Positions 8,317 to 17,695 of a stretch of 64,000 nt of DNA are shown here, piece after piece. A model generated the notes under the pieces. That model was given only the letters and a program-made list of their open reading frames with translations. It made no database searches and was not told the origin of the DNA. The position numbers and the translations under genes were made by a program. Numbering within the stretch: position 1 is the first letter of the stretch; each line of letters starts with the position of its first letter. Origin of the DNA: Pseudomonas mandelii (GTDB lineage: Bacteria > Pseudomonadota > Gammaproteobacteria > Pseudomonadales > Pseudomonadaceae); NCBI RefSeq assembly GCF_900106065.1, contig NZ_LT629796.1:3379501-3443500 (forward strand), given 5' to 3'.

Positions 8317-10038
8317 TCACCTGAACATCAAATGAGTCAGGTGATATTCCGGGAAATACATCCGACACACGAAGATGACGCCGACCATCACCAGCAAAAA
8401 CACCAACTGCAACGGACTGAAGTGCGCCCAATGCAGCGCCGTCAGCCAGGGACGCCGAGCGGCCAGTTCAGGATCGAGCTGACCGATACGGCGTTTGTGC
8501 AAGAGACCGATCAGCATGAAACCGACATAAGTCGCCATGCCCGGCCAACCCAACAGAAGCCCGAACAGCAACGTGAGGACGGCTTGCGGAACACCGTGTC
8601 GCATCACCAACCAACGGGTATCCGGGTTCCAGTGGCGGGGGACCAGGCCTTCGGTCAGCCACAGGTCCTGGACAACGACATGCGAGATGATCGGCACCCA
8701 CCAACTCATGGCGAAACGGAAGAACCAGACCGGCACGCAGGCGAATGCCAACGGGATAAATATCATTGGGATGCTGATGCTGAAGCCTTTGGATTTGTAT
8801 TCGGTCGGGAAATAAAACAAAAACAGCGCCAGTGCGATGCCCGCCCAGACACGCACCCAGGTTTCGTCGGCGATGGGGCGCGGCAGGAAACGTCGCCAGT
8901 GAAAAACATCGGCGTGGGGCAACCGTAAGCGCAATTGCGGGTAACGCCACTTGAGGGTTTGCGCAAGGTCATGACAGGCCTGCCATTCGTTTTGGCCAAA
9001 GCCGTCGATCATTTTCTTCTGTTGGCCAGGCTGCATCGGATTCATCAGCAAGTGCGCGGCTTGAACGTCAGCGGCCCAGGTCCGGTTGTCTTGGGCCTTG
9101 GCCTGCAGGCTTGCGTAGAAGCTTTCCTGATTGCAGCGCTCAATCAGTGCCTGCCAGAGCGACGTCGGTTCAGGATGAATGCCTTTTTTATCGTCCCAGC
9201 CAAACACCTGACCGACGCGATCGAACAGTGGCAGGCTCCATTCGGTGTCGTTGAACAATTGCAGGAGGATCCGCTGCCACTCCTGACGTCGATCGAACAC
9301 CTGCAGCCAGGGTTGCACGGTGTAACTTTTGAGCTGTGTCAGGAATTCCCGCTCCTTGCCGGTTTCGAGCAACTCCTGCAATGCCTGCCGATAATCCTGC
9401 AGCAAGCCGCTGGCGAGAGCGTCTCGCTGCCAATCGGTCATTTCGACGTTTTGCCAGGGCGCGAGCCAATCGAGGTGCTGGACCGCCCAGGCGGCAATCG
9501 AATTGCGCAAGCCCGGATGATCGAAGCACAACGCCAGCAATCGCTGCTCAAACGCCTTGGCGCAGTGCTGTTGTTGCGCTTGGGCCCAGCGCTCGGACAG
9601 ATTCTGCTCGGAGAGTCCGTCGAGCAAGGCGCGCGCCGCGAGTTCGTCCGGCGCTGCAACCGGTTCGTGAAGGGGCTGGGGGGTGGACGGTGCAAGGTTC
9701 AGCGAGCGCAGAGGGGGCGGACTTTCAAGGCTCAAGGGCCGAAGTGGAGGCGGATTTTGAAGGCTCAACGGACGCACGCCGAGCACATCGGACCCTGCCT
9801 GGAGGTCGGTGTGATTGGGCTTCTCGACAATGTCGACCGTTGCGACTTCATGTTCTTCGGCGGCGTATTCGGCTCGCCATTGCGCAACACCCAGCGCCTG
9901 CTCATAGGCTTCACGCAAGCGCTGAAAGCCTTCGGGATCTTCATCGGGCCGGAAGGTTTTCAGCAGCCTTGCATAGCTTCGCTTGAGGGTGCGCGCATCA
10001 GCGTCTTCGGGCAGTTCCAGCACAGACCAGCAATCCAT
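8317..10038 (-). CDS. Membrane-anchored J-domain-like cochaperone of HscC (DjlB/DjlC type)
   Basis: 573 residues. The N-terminal 60 residues form a J-like domain (CWSVLELPEDADARTLKRSY...), but the key HPD tripeptide reads Arg30-Pro31-Asp32. A proline-rich repeat section (PPLRPLSL-type, three copies) occupies about residues 90-120. The middle is helical and Trp-rich. The C-terminal third holds about four or five hydrophobic segments (around 395-415, 425-450, 480-510, 545-570), so the protein should sit in the inner membrane with the J-like part in the cytoplasm. It begins 11 bases after hscC. In E. coli hscC is also accompanied by DjlB and DjlC, which stimulate it; that role is inferred here. 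Confidence 0.75.
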   Translation of the reverse strand: MDCWSVLELPEDADARTLKRSYARLLKTFRPDEDPEGFQRLREAYEQALGVAQWRAEYAAEEHEVATVDIVEKPNHTDLQAGSDVLGVRPLSLQNPPPLRPLSLESPPPLRSLNLAPSTPQPLHEPVAAPDELAARALLDGLSEQNLSERWAQAQQQHCAKAFEQRLLALCFDHPGLRNSIAAWAVQHLDWLAPWQNVEMTDWQRDALASGLLQDYRQALQELLETGKEREFLTQLKSYTVQPWLQVFDRRQEWQRILLQLFNDTEWSLPLFDRVGQVFGWDDKKGIHPEPTSLWQALIERCNQESFYASLQAKAQDNRTWAADVQAAHLLMNPMQPGQQKKMIDGFGQNEWQACHDLAQTLKWRYPQLRLRLPHADVFHWRRFLPRPIADETWVRVWAGIALALFLFYFPTEYKSKGFSISIPMIFIPLAFACVPVWFFRFAMSWWVPIISHVVVQDLWLTEGLVPRHWNPDTRWLVMRHGVPQAVLTLLFGLLLGWPGMATYVGFMLIGLLHKRRIGQLDPELAARRPWLTALHWAHFSPLQLVFLLVMVGVIFVCRMYFPEYHLTHLMFR

Positions 10039-10049
10039 ATTGCTGCTCC

Positions 10050-11747
10050 TTAGTGCCAGAGACCGTTGTCCAGCGTGCCCAGTTGCTGGGTCAGTTCACT
10101 GCGCGCTTCACGGATCCGCCGTTCATCCTGCGAATCAAGCACGTGCTGAAACTGTTTGGCCCAATGAGCAATCTGTTCACGCGTCTGCCCCAGACTTTCC
10201 TGATAGAGACGCTCAAGACGTGCGGTCAACACCGTATTGACCTGCTGATCGCGCGGATGAATCTTCAACAGCGCCAGGCCCTCCAGGCGTTGCTGAATCT
10301 CTTCGGGTGTGAGCACGCCGGGGTTGTTTTCGATGACCAGCGAATGCTTGTCGCCCGTCAGGGGGATGACCACCTGGGCTTCGAGCAAACCGTTGTTGTC
10401 GTAGGTGAAACGCACGTCGAGGGCGACTTCGCCGGCCTTGCGTTTCGGCACTTTGATGTCCAGTTCGCCCAATGCCACGTTGTCTTTGACCAGACGGCTT
10501 TCGCCCTGAAAGATCTTCAGCAGCACGTGCTCTTGGTTATCTTGCAATGTGTACACCGTCTTGACCCGGCTCACCGGCACGATGCTGTTGCGCTCGATGA
10601 TCGGCAAGTAATGCCCGCTTTCGTACTGCTGGCCGATTTGGGTCGAAGTCTCGATGCCCAATGTGTAAGAACAGACGTCGGTCAGCACCACTTCTTCCAG
10701 CGCGGCGGAGCGTGCTTTCAAGGCAGCCTGGATCGCCGCACCGTGGGCCACGACTTCGTCCGGATCGAGACTGATCGAAGGGAAACGCCCAAACAGGCCG
10801 GCCGCCAGTTTGCGCACCAGCGGCATGCGCGTCGTACCGCCTACCAGCAGGATTTCGTCGAGATCACTGACCCGAATCCGCGCGTCTCTCAGGGCCCGCT
10901 CGATCGGTGTGCGCAGGCGTTCGAGCAGCGGCGTGTAGAGCGTGGCCAATTGCGCTTGGGTGATGGTTTGCGTCCATTGCTGGCCGTCGACCCGCAGGCT
11001 GAATTCGGCGCTGCTGTCCTGGCCCAGGGCTTTGCGCACGCGCTCGGCCTCGCGACGCAAAGGCTGGATGATGCTGTTGCGGTCAGGAAAGTTGTCGGTG
11101 TTGCGATGGTGCTCAAGGAAATGCTCAAGCAGCACGCTGTCGAAATCTTCACCACCCAGGAAGTTGTCGCCCGCGCTGGCGCGCACTTCCATGACCCCGT
11201 CGAAGAGCTCCAGGATCGACACGTCGAAGGTGCCGCCGCCGAGGTCGAACACCAGGAACGAAGTTTCCTTGTCCCGTTGATGCAGCCCATACGCCAGCGC
11301 CGCAGCGGTTGGCTCGTTGATCAGTTTTTCAACCTTCAGACCCGCCAGCTCACCGGCAATGCGCGTGGCCTTGCGCTGGGCATCGCTGAAGTAGGCCGGC
11401 ACGCTGATCACCGCTTCATGCACGGTTTCGCCGAAGGCCCGCTCGACGTCTTCCTTCAGGCTCTTGAGCACCAGCGCCGAAAGCTCCTCGGGACGGAATG
11501 ACCGGTCTCCCAGACGCACTTCCGTAGCGCTGCCCATGTGCCGCTTGAACAGCGAAGCGGTCTGGCGCGGGTGAGTGTGCAAACGCTCGCGGGCAGCCTG
11601 GCCGACCAGAACCCGGCCCTGATCATCGAGACCCACCACGCTGGGAGTGAGGAACTGGCCGAGTGCATTGGGCACCAACTCGCTGGACTCCCCGCGCCAG
11701 ACGGCAACGAGGCTGTTGGTGGTTCCCAGGTCAATCCCTACGATCAT
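10050..11747 (-). CDS. hscC: HscC, specialised Hsp70 chaperone
   Basis: 565 residues, shorter than DnaK (about 640) because the lid is reduced, as in HscC. ATPase motifs are present: DLGTTNS at residues 6-12, the INEPTAAALAYGL signature near 140-152, FDLGGGTFDVS near 170, and LLVGGTTRMPLVRKL near 310. The C-terminal substrate domain follows. The protein is expected to work with the J-like membrane protein encoded 11 bases downstream rather than with DnaJ. The gene is divergent from mntA, with 234 bases between the two starts that must hold both promoters. Confidence 0.92.
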   Translation of the reverse strand: MIVGIDLGTTNSLVAVWRGESSELVPNALGQFLTPSVVGLDDQGRVLVGQAARERLHTHPRQTASLFKRHMGSATEVRLGDRSFRPEELSALVLKSLKEDVERAFGETVHEAVISVPAYFSDAQRKATRIAGELAGLKVEKLINEPTAAALAYGLHQRDKETSFLVFDLGGGTFDVSILELFDGVMEVRASAGDNFLGGEDFDSVLLEHFLEHHRNTDNFPDRNSIIQPLRREAERVRKALGQDSSAEFSLRVDGQQWTQTITQAQLATLYTPLLERLRTPIERALRDARIRVSDLDEILLVGGTTRMPLVRKLAAGLFGRFPSISLDPDEVVAHGAAIQAALKARSAALEEVVLTDVCSYTLGIETSTQIGQQYESGHYLPIIERNSIVPVSRVKTVYTLQDNQEHVLLKIFQGESRLVKDNVALGELDIKVPKRKAGEVALDVRFTYDNNGLLEAQVVIPLTGDKHSLVIENNPGVLTPEEIQQRLEGLALLKIHPRDQQVNTVLTARLERLYQESLGQTREQIAHWAKQFQHVLDSQDERRIREARSELTQQLGTLDNGLWH

Positions 11748-11981
11748 GGCGATGAACTCCCTTTCCGGCCTGCAAAAAGTTGATACAGATAATATTCGCG
11801 CAAGGATATTACCGGAGCAGCGGGACGGTAAAGGAAAGTAGTGGCACTGAGCTATTATTTGCGGCGGGACGTGGTTTGGTCCGAAAGCGTGGGATGTGAC
11901 AGAGGGTTACAAGAGGTGCAGTGTCTACCGTTCTCGAGCACTGCTAGACTGGCGCAGTATTGGACTTGGCAAAGGTCACCC

Positions 11982-12272
11982 ATGAAACCTTCTACTGCAC
12001 TGGATCTAAAACGAGCAGCCGTCCGCGAGGTCGTCGGTCGATTTCGTACGTCCAACCCTCGTGTATTTGGTTCCGCGTTACTCGGGACAGATAAAGAAGG
12101 GAGTGACCTTGATTTACTGGTGGACGCTCTCCCAGGGGCCACGCTTTTCGATCTCGGAGGGCTTCAAGTCGAGCTCGAAGATTTGCTGGGGGTCAGTGTT
12201 GATCTGCTGACGCCGGGAGATCTTCCGTTGAAGTTTCGTCAGCAGGTACTCGAACAGGCTCGTCCCGTATGA
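11982..12272 (+). CDS. mntA: MntA-type nucleotidyltransferase antitoxin
   Basis: 96 residues from the ATG at 11982, preceded by AAAGGT. It has the minimal nucleotidyltransferase motif Gly30-Ser31-x10-Asp42-x-Asp44 (in FGSALLGTDKEGSDLDLLVD). In the MntA-HepT systems studied elsewhere this enzyme neutralises the HEPN toxin by adding AMP to a tyrosine near its active site. The stop overlaps the start of the HEPN gene by 4 bases (ATGA), which is the usual arrangement. The frame could open earlier, but the upstream part lacks similarity to the fold and the chosen start has a good ribosome-binding site. Confidence 0.88.
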   Translation: MKPSTALDLKRAAVREVVGRFRTSNPRVFGSALLGTDKEGSDLDLLVDALPGATLFDLGGLQVELEDLLGVSVDLLTPGDLPLKFRQQVLEQARPV

Positions 12273-12613
12273 CTGTTAACCGTCTCGCAGATTACCTTGA
12301 CCATATGCGGCAAGCCGCAAGCGATGCGCTGATTTTTGTCGAAGGCTTGAGTAAAGAAGAGTTTTCCGAAGACAAACGTACCCAGCAAGCTGTGATCATG
12401 AGCCTCATCATTATTGGTGAAGCAGCCACCAAAGTAATGGATGGCTATGCGGATTTTGCGAGCGAAAATTCACAAGTGCCATGGCGCAGCATGCGAGGTA
12501 TGCGCAACCGCATTGCTCACGGCTATTTCGATATCAATCTCGAAGTGGTGTGGGATACCGTTCAGACGGCCTTGCCTGAGTTGTTGAAGGTTTTACCCTC
12601 CGATCAAATCTGA
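12269..12613 (+). CDS. hepT: HepT-type HEPN toxin (DUF86)
   Basis: 114 residues, the RNase-type toxin partner of MntA. The catalytic HEPN motif is complete: Arg79-x4-His84-x-Tyr86 in RNRIAHGYF, with Tyr86 being the residue that MntA enzymes modify. The GEAATKVMDGY segment near residue 50 and the DTVQTALPELLK C terminus are typical of DUF86. Translation is coupled to mntA by an ATGA overlap. A hairpin begins right at the stop codon. Function as a toxin is inferred from family and operon structure. Confidence 0.88.
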   Translation: MTVNRLADYLDHMRQAASDALIFVEGLSKEEFSEDKRTQQAVIMSLIIIGEAATKVMDGYADFASENSQVPWRSMRGMRNRIAHGYFDINLEVVWDTVQTALPELLKVLPSDQI

Positions 12614-12640
12614 TTGCACCTGCTTTGCACAGGTGCAATC
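12612..12640. terminator. Hairpin between convergent hepT and atoE-like genes
   Basis: Perfect 11-base inverted repeat (GATTGCACCTG, 12612-12622, and its complement at 12630-12640) with a 7-base loop. There is no strong T run on either side, so it may be a weak bidirectional terminator or a 3' end stabiliser. It fills the 35-base space between the two stops. Confidence 0.5.
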
Positions 12641-12648
12641 AACTTCGT

Positions 12649-14067
12649 TTACGGCATCACCGGCGGCGTATACGTCAGCGTCGTCCCCAGCGCCCACAGC
12701 AAAAACAGCACCAGCGGCGTGTGCACCAGCAATTGCACGAACGAGAAGCCAATCAAGTCCCGCGCCTTCAACCCAAGCACGCCCAGCAGCGGCAGCATGT
12801 AGAACGGGTTGATCAGGTTCGGCAGGGCTTCAGCCGCGTTGTAGATTTGCACGGCCCAACCCAGGTGGTAATTCAGGTCGGTGGCCACCTGCATGACATA
12901 AGGCGCTTCGATGATCCATTTGCCGCCGCCGGATGGAATGAAGAAACCGAGAATCGCCGAGTAAACGCCCATCAGCAGCGCATAAGTGTCGTGGGACGCA
13001 ATGCTGACGAAGAAGGTCGAGATGTGGTGGGCCAGGGTCTGCGCGTCAGTACCTTTGACCGTGGTCATCAGCGCAGCGATCGAGCCGTAGAGCGGAAACT
13101 GGATTAGCACGCCGGTGGTGGTCGGCACCGCTCGGGATACGGCATCGAGGAAGCTGCGCGGGCGCCAGTGCAGCAGCGCGCCGAGCATGATGAACAGGAA
13201 GTTGTAAGTGTTCAGGCCCGAGATCGCGCTGATCGCCGGTTTAGTCGAAAACTCGTGGAACAACCACCCCGCTGCCAGCAGCACCAGCAAAATCGTCAGC
13301 AACGGGCTGTGCTCCAGCCATTCGCCGGGGCGGGTGCGCGGTTGCAGCGGTGGCAGGTTGAAGCTCGGGTCGATGCCGCAGGCTTCGGCGTCGCGGGCTG
13401 TTTTCGGCCCCGGCGCGGTGGCGTAGGCGATGATCAGCGAAATCACGATCAGTGCCAGCAGCATGACGCCGGACTGCCAGAGAAAAATGGTCTGGGTGAA
13501 CGGAATGACGCCGGTGATCGACAGAATCGAGGGTGGCAGGCTGGCCGGGTTGGCCTGTAATTGCGCGGCGGACGACGACAGGCCCAAGGCCCACACGGCG
13601 CCAAGGCCCAGATACGCGGCAGCACCGGCGGCGCGGTAATCCATTTTCAGGTCGGTGCGGCGAGCGAGGGCGCGCACCAGCAGACCGCCGAACACCAGCG
13701 ACAGGCCCCAGTTCAGCAGCGACGCCACCATGGAAATCAACGCGACCCAGGCCACGGCCGAGCGGCCGTTTTTCGGGATCCGGGCCAGGCGGTCGATGAG
13801 TTTTACTGCGGGCGGGGAGCTGGCGACCACATAACCGCCGATGACCACGAACGCCATCTGCATGGTGAACGGGATCAGGCTCCAGAACCCATCACCGAAA
13901 GCCATGGCCGCGTCAGTGGGTTTGGCGCCCATGAACAGGGTCGCCACGGCCACGATGATCACCGCCAGCGCGGCAAACACCCACGAGTCGGGGAACCAGC
14001 GTTCGGCAAAACTTGAACAGCGCAGGGCAAAGCGGGCGGAGCGGGTATCTTCGATATCAGCGGCCAC
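12649..14067 (-). CDS. atoE: AtoE-family short-chain fatty acid transporter
   Basis: 472 residues with about ten to twelve hydrophobic segments, an inner-membrane carrier. The family mark FIPSGGGKWIIEAPYVM lies near residue 385, and LNWGLSLVFGGLLVRALARR near 118-137. Members take up short-chain fatty acids such as butyrate or acetoacetate. In E. coli atoE is in an operon with the CoA-transferase atoDA; no such genes are next to it here, so the substrate is a family-level guess. It is divergent from the MFS transporter gene, with about 200 bases between starts. Ending convergently with hepT, it uses the hairpin at 12612-12640. Confidence 0.82.
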   Translation of the reverse strand: MAADIEDTRSARFALRCSSFAERWFPDSWVFAALAVIIVAVATLFMGAKPTDAAMAFGDGFWSLIPFTMQMAFVVIGGYVVASSPPAVKLIDRLARIPKNGRSAVAWVALISMVASLLNWGLSLVFGGLLVRALARRTDLKMDYRAAGAAAYLGLGAVWALGLSSSAAQLQANPASLPPSILSITGVIPFTQTIFLWQSGVMLLALIVISLIIAYATAPGPKTARDAEACGIDPSFNLPPLQPRTRPGEWLEHSPLLTILLVLLAAGWLFHEFSTKPAISAISGLNTYNFLFIMLGALLHWRPRSFLDAVSRAVPTTTGVLIQFPLYGSIAALMTTVKGTDAQTLAHHISTFFVSIASHDTYALLMGVYSAILGFFIPSGGGKWIIEAPYVMQVATDLNYHLGWAVQIYNAAEALPNLINPFYMLPLLGVLGLKARDLIGFSFVQLLVHTPLVLFLLWALGTTLTYTPPVMP

Positions 14068-14268
14068 GGGAGTACCTCAAATTTTAAGTTTATTGTGGTC
14101 TTTGGGGCGGCAAAGGCCCGTCTGGACAGGTGCCAACAGTAATTCAATCGGTCATTTTTTTGTGACGAAGATTAACCCGTCTGAGACTTTGGTCTAACGG
14201 GTTGTCGGTGGACGCGTTTGCGTAGACCATGGGCGCCTTGGTTTTTTGCCCGTGCCAGAGTTCTTTTC

Positions 14269-15582
14269 ATGACTGCCAATACCGATTCGCGCCCGACGCC
14301 GTTCAGCCGCTCGGACTACAAGACCCTTGGCCTGGCGGCCCTTGGCGGCGCCCTGGAAATCTACGATTTCATCATTTTCGTCTTTTTCGCGCTGACCCTC
14401 AGCCAGCTGTTTTTCCCACCGGAAATGCCCGAGTGGCTGCGCTTGCTGCAAAGCTTCGGGATTTTCGTGACGGGTTATCTGGCGCGCCCATTGGGCGGCA
14501 TTCTGATGGCGCATTTCGCCGACCGGCTGGGGCGCAAGAAGGTCTTCAGCCTGAGCATCCTGATGATGGCGCTGCCGTGCCTGCTGATCGGCATCATGCC
14601 GACCTACGCCCAGATCGGCTATTTCGCACCGCTGCTGCTGTTGGTCCTGCGGGTCCTGCAGGGCGCTGCGGTCGGCGGTGAAGTGCCGAGCGCCTGGGTG
14701 TTCGTCGCCGAGCACGCGCCGGCCGGGCATCGCGGTTATGCCCTGGGCTTCTTGCAAGCCGGGCTGACCTTTGGCTACCTGATCGGCGCCCTGACCGCGA
14801 CCTTTCTGGCGCAGGCGTTCACCCCGACGGAAATCCTCGATTACGCCTGGCGTTACCCGTTCCTGCTGGGCGGCGTGTTTGGGGTGATTGGCGTCTGGCT
14901 ACGCCGCTGGCTCAGCGAAACCCCGGTGTTCATGGCCATGCAGGCCAAGCGCGAGGCCGCTGTCGAACTGCCGCTGCGCACGGTCTTGCGCGAACATCGC
15001 CTGGCGATATTGCCAGCGATGCTCCTCACCTGCGTACTGACGTCGGCGGTGGTGGTGTTCGTGGTCATCACCCCGACCATGATGCAGAAAACCTTCGGCA
15101 TGACCGCCAGCCACACGTTCGCCTTGAGTGCCTTGGGCATTGTGTTCCTGAACATCGGCTGTGTACTCGCCGGGCTGCTCGTCGATCGCATCGGCGCCTG
15201 GCGCACGGTCATGCTCTATAGCCTGCTGCTGCCGCTGGGCATCGGCGTGCTTTATACGTGCCTGATCACCGGGGGCCAATGGATCGGCTTGGCCTACGCG
15301 ATTGCCGGACTCAGTTGTGGGGTCGTCGGCGCGGTGCCGTCGGTGATGATCAGCCTGTTTCCCGCGCGAATTCGCGTCTCGGGGATTTCCTTCACCTACA
15401 ACATTGCCTACGCAGCGTGGGCGAGTGTCACACCGTTGTTGCTGATCGGTCTGATGCCGTGGAGTCCGTGGATTTGCGTGATCTTCAGCGCGGTGATGGG
15501 CGCGGTGGGCGTGAGCAGCGCTGCTTATTTCGGCACACGGATGCCCCGGGTTGAGCATTGCCCGGCCGCTGGCACGGCATGA
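14269..15582 (+). CDS. MFS transporter, metabolite:H+ symporter family
   Basis: 437 residues from the ATG at 14269, twelve predicted membrane segments. The loop 2-3 motif is visible in ADRLGRKKVFSLS near residue 84, and the family mark RVLQGAAVGGEVPSAWVFVAEH near residue 130 places it with the ProP/ShiA/KgtP-like proton symporters for organic acids or betaines. The exact substrate cannot be read from sequence. A frame extension to 14218 lacks a start signal. It is divergent from the AtoE-type gene, and the receptor gene downstream starts about 130 bases after its stop. Confidence 0.85.
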   Translation: MTANTDSRPTPFSRSDYKTLGLAALGGALEIYDFIIFVFFALTLSQLFFPPEMPEWLRLLQSFGIFVTGYLARPLGGILMAHFADRLGRKKVFSLSILMMALPCLLIGIMPTYAQIGYFAPLLLLVLRVLQGAAVGGEVPSAWVFVAEHAPAGHRGYALGFLQAGLTFGYLIGALTATFLAQAFTPTEILDYAWRYPFLLGGVFGVIGVWLRRWLSETPVFMAMQAKREAAVELPLRTVLREHRLAILPAMLLTCVLTSAVVVFVVITPTMMQKTFGMTASHTFALSALGIVFLNIGCVLAGLLVDRIGAWRTVMLYSLLLPLGIGVLYTCLITGGQWIGLAYAIAGLSCGVVGAVPSVMISLFPARIRVSGISFTYNIAYAAWASVTPLLLIGLMPWSPWICVIFSAVMGAVGVSSAAYFGTRMPRVEHCPAAGTA

Positions 15583-15710
15583 ACGCAAGGTCACGCAGGC
15601 GTGCCGCAACTATTTTTGTAGGACAACCCTGAAACACTCTTCAGAAAATATCCGCAAGGCCGATGGCTAGGCTGCATGCCGCTTTCCATTCCTGTCCATC
15701 GGTGCTTTCC

Positions 15711-17027
15711 ATGTTCAACAAACGCTTGAAGCAGGAGCTGTCGGCTCTTCGCGAAGAACTCTCCAGCCTTCAGCAAGTGAAGGACAGTCTGGAAAGCGAG
15801 ATGCTGGTCCTGACCCTGGATCCTGATGGACGGATTCAATTGGTCAACCAGAACTTCCTCGGCGAGATGCTCTACAAAAGCAGCGACCTGATCGGCCGGC
15901 ACATTGAAGACATCGTCCCGCCCCATGTGAAATCGGACGAATTCCACCTCCGCTTCAAGGCTGCGCTGACCCGCCGTGAGCACTTTGCCGGCGCCGTGCG
16001 TTTGCTGCGGGGCAATGGCAAGGAAGCCTGGTTGCGTTCGATTGTGCAGCCCGTGTTGTCCTCGGAGGGGCGGATCAAGCACTTCTCGATTTATTCCAGC
16101 GACCTGACCCGCACCATCGAGGCGTCCCGCGAGCATGAGAACCTGATCGGCGCGCTGGTGCGTTCGACGGCGGTCATCGAGTTCGATCTCAATGGCAACG
16201 TGTTGGCGGCCAACGAGCGGTTCCTCAGCGGCATGGGTTACAGCCTGGCGCAAATCAAGGGCAAACATCACCGTACGTTCTGCGAGCCTGAAGAGTACAA
16301 CAGCGCGGAATACCAGAACTTCTGGCGCCGCCTGAACGCCGGCGAATTCGTGGCAGGCCGCTTCAAGCGTGTGGACAACCACGGTCGTGTGGTCTGGCTG
16401 GAGGCGTCCTACAACCCGGTGGTGGATGCCAACAACACGCTCTACAAAGTGGTGAAATTCGCCACGGTGATTACCGATCAGGTCAATCAGGAGCAGGCGG
16501 TCGCCGAAGCGGCCAACATCGCCTACAGCACCTCCCAGCAAACCGATCAAAGCGCTCAGCGTGGAACCGCCGTGGTGACTCAGGCGGTGGACGTAATGCG
16601 TGACCTGGCCCGGCACATGCAAACCGCCGGCGAAGGCATCGAAGCGTTGAACGAGCAGTCGCTGGTGATTGGCACCATCGTCAAAACCATCAGCGGCATT
16701 GCCGAACAGACCAACCTGCTGGCGCTTAACGCGGCCATCGAAGCGGCGCGCGCCGGTGAACAGGGGCGAGGTTTTGCGGTGGTGGCGGATGAAGTCCGGC
16801 AGTTGGCGTCCCGTACCAGCCAGGCCACCGATGAAATCGTTGGCGTGGTACGCCAGAACCAGGACATGGCGCGCAATGCCGTGGCCCTGATGACCGACGG
16901 CAAACTTCAGGCTGAACAAGGCCTGGCGCTGGCGGCGGAAGCGGGCACGGTGATCGTCGAGATTCAGGACGGCGCACAGAAAGTGGTGAACGCGGTCGGG
17001 CAGTTTGCCAATCAACTGGCGACTTGA
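15711..17027 (+). CDS. Soluble PAS-PAS-MCP chemoreceptor, BdlA-like
   Basis: 438 residues from the ATG at 15711. Domain order: a short coiled coil (5-30), PAS 1 (about 30-135), PAS 2 (about 145-260) and a short MCP signalling domain (275-438) with the conserved hairpin tip [20 protein letters not shown] near residue 345. There is no membrane segment, so it should be cytoplasmic. The architecture and size match BdlA of P. aeruginosa, which controls biofilm dispersal by sensing redox or energy state and affecting cyclic di-GMP. The helix after the tip is short, so it is not a full-length receptor. Its own ligand or cofactor is not visible. Confidence 0.82.
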   Translation: MFNKRLKQELSALREELSSLQQVKDSLESEMLVLTLDPDGRIQLVNQNFLGEMLYKSSDLIGRHIEDIVPPHVKSDEFHLRFKAALTRREHFAGAVRLLRGNGKEAWLRSIVQPVLSSEGRIKHFSIYSSDLTRTIEASREHENLIGALVRSTAVIEFDLNGNVLAANERFLSGMGYSLAQIKGKHHRTFCEPEEYNSAEYQNFWRRLNAGEFVAGRFKRVDNHGRVVWLEASYNPVVDANNTLYKVVKFATVITDQVNQEQAVAEAANIAYSTSQQTDQSAQRGTAVVTQAVDVMRDLARHMQTAGEGIEALNEQSLVIGTIVKTISGIAEQTNLLALNAAIEAARAGEQGRGFAVVADEVRQLASRTSQATDEIVGVVRQNQDMARNAVALMTDGKLQAEQGLALAAEAGTVIVEIQDGAQKVVNAVGQFANQLAT

Positions 17028-17083
17028 TAACTGACCTCCTGGTGGAAATCGCTACAATCGGCGTTTTCCCAGGAGCAGCCCTC

Positions 17084-17683
17084 ATGAGCGTTTCTCACCG
17101 CCGTCCGGTTCCCTTGTCCAAGGCTTATCGCTTGCTCAATCACGGGCCGACCGTGCTGGTCAGCGCGGCGCATGAAGGCAAGCGCAACATCATGGCCGCG
17201 GCCTGGGCCATGCCTTTGGACTTCGAACCGCCGAAAATCGCCGTGGTGCTGGACAAGTCCACCTGGACCCGCCAACTGCTGGAAGCGTCGGGCACCTTCG
17301 TGCTGAACGTTCCCTGCGCGGCCCAGGCCGATATCGCCCAGACTGTGGGCTCGACGTCGGGCCTGGAGCTGACTCAGGGCCAGGGCCTGGACAAGTTTCA
17401 GGTCTACGGCCTGCAGACGTTCAGTGGCGAGCTGATCGATGCGCCGATGCTTGAAGGTTGCGTCGCCTGGCTGGAGTGCCGACTGCTGCCGGAGCCCAAC
17501 AACCATCAGCAATACGACCTGTTCCTGGCCGAGGTGATTGCCGCCCAGGCCGATGAGCGCGTGTTCAGTGAAGGCCGTTGGCACTTCGCGGGACACGATG
17601 CGCTACGCACCCTGCATCATGTGGCGGGCGGGCATTTCCTGACGATCGGCGAGCCGGTGGACGGCAAGACTCTGCAGCCGTAA
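17084..17683 (+). CDS. Flavin reductase-like FMN-binding protein
   Basis: 199 residues from the ATG at 17084, preceded by CAGGAG about 8 bases upstream. The sequence fits the flavin reductase-like split-barrel family: N-terminal KAYRLLNHGPTVLVSA, the NIMAAAWAMPLDFEPPKIAVVLDKSTWTR section, and GTFVLNVP. Such proteins bind FMN and reduce flavin or act as small oxidoreductases; the partner oxygenase is not next to it. It starts 57 bases after the BdlA-like gene and may share its transcript. It converges on the cupin gene with 12 bases between stops. Confidence 0.85.
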   Translation: MSVSHRRPVPLSKAYRLLNHGPTVLVSAAHEGKRNIMAAAWAMPLDFEPPKIAVVLDKSTWTRQLLEASGTFVLNVPCAAQADIAQTVGSTSGLELTQGQGLDKFQVYGLQTFSGELIDAPMLEGCVAWLECRLLPEPNNHQQYDLFLAEVIAAQADERVFSEGRWHFAGHDALRTLHHVAGGHFLTIGEPVDGKTLQP

Positions 17684-17695
17684 ACCGGCTGCCTT

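Noticed and set aside
10053..11501. Plus-strand frame of 482 residues
   Set aside because: Exactly antisense to hscC, a certain gene.
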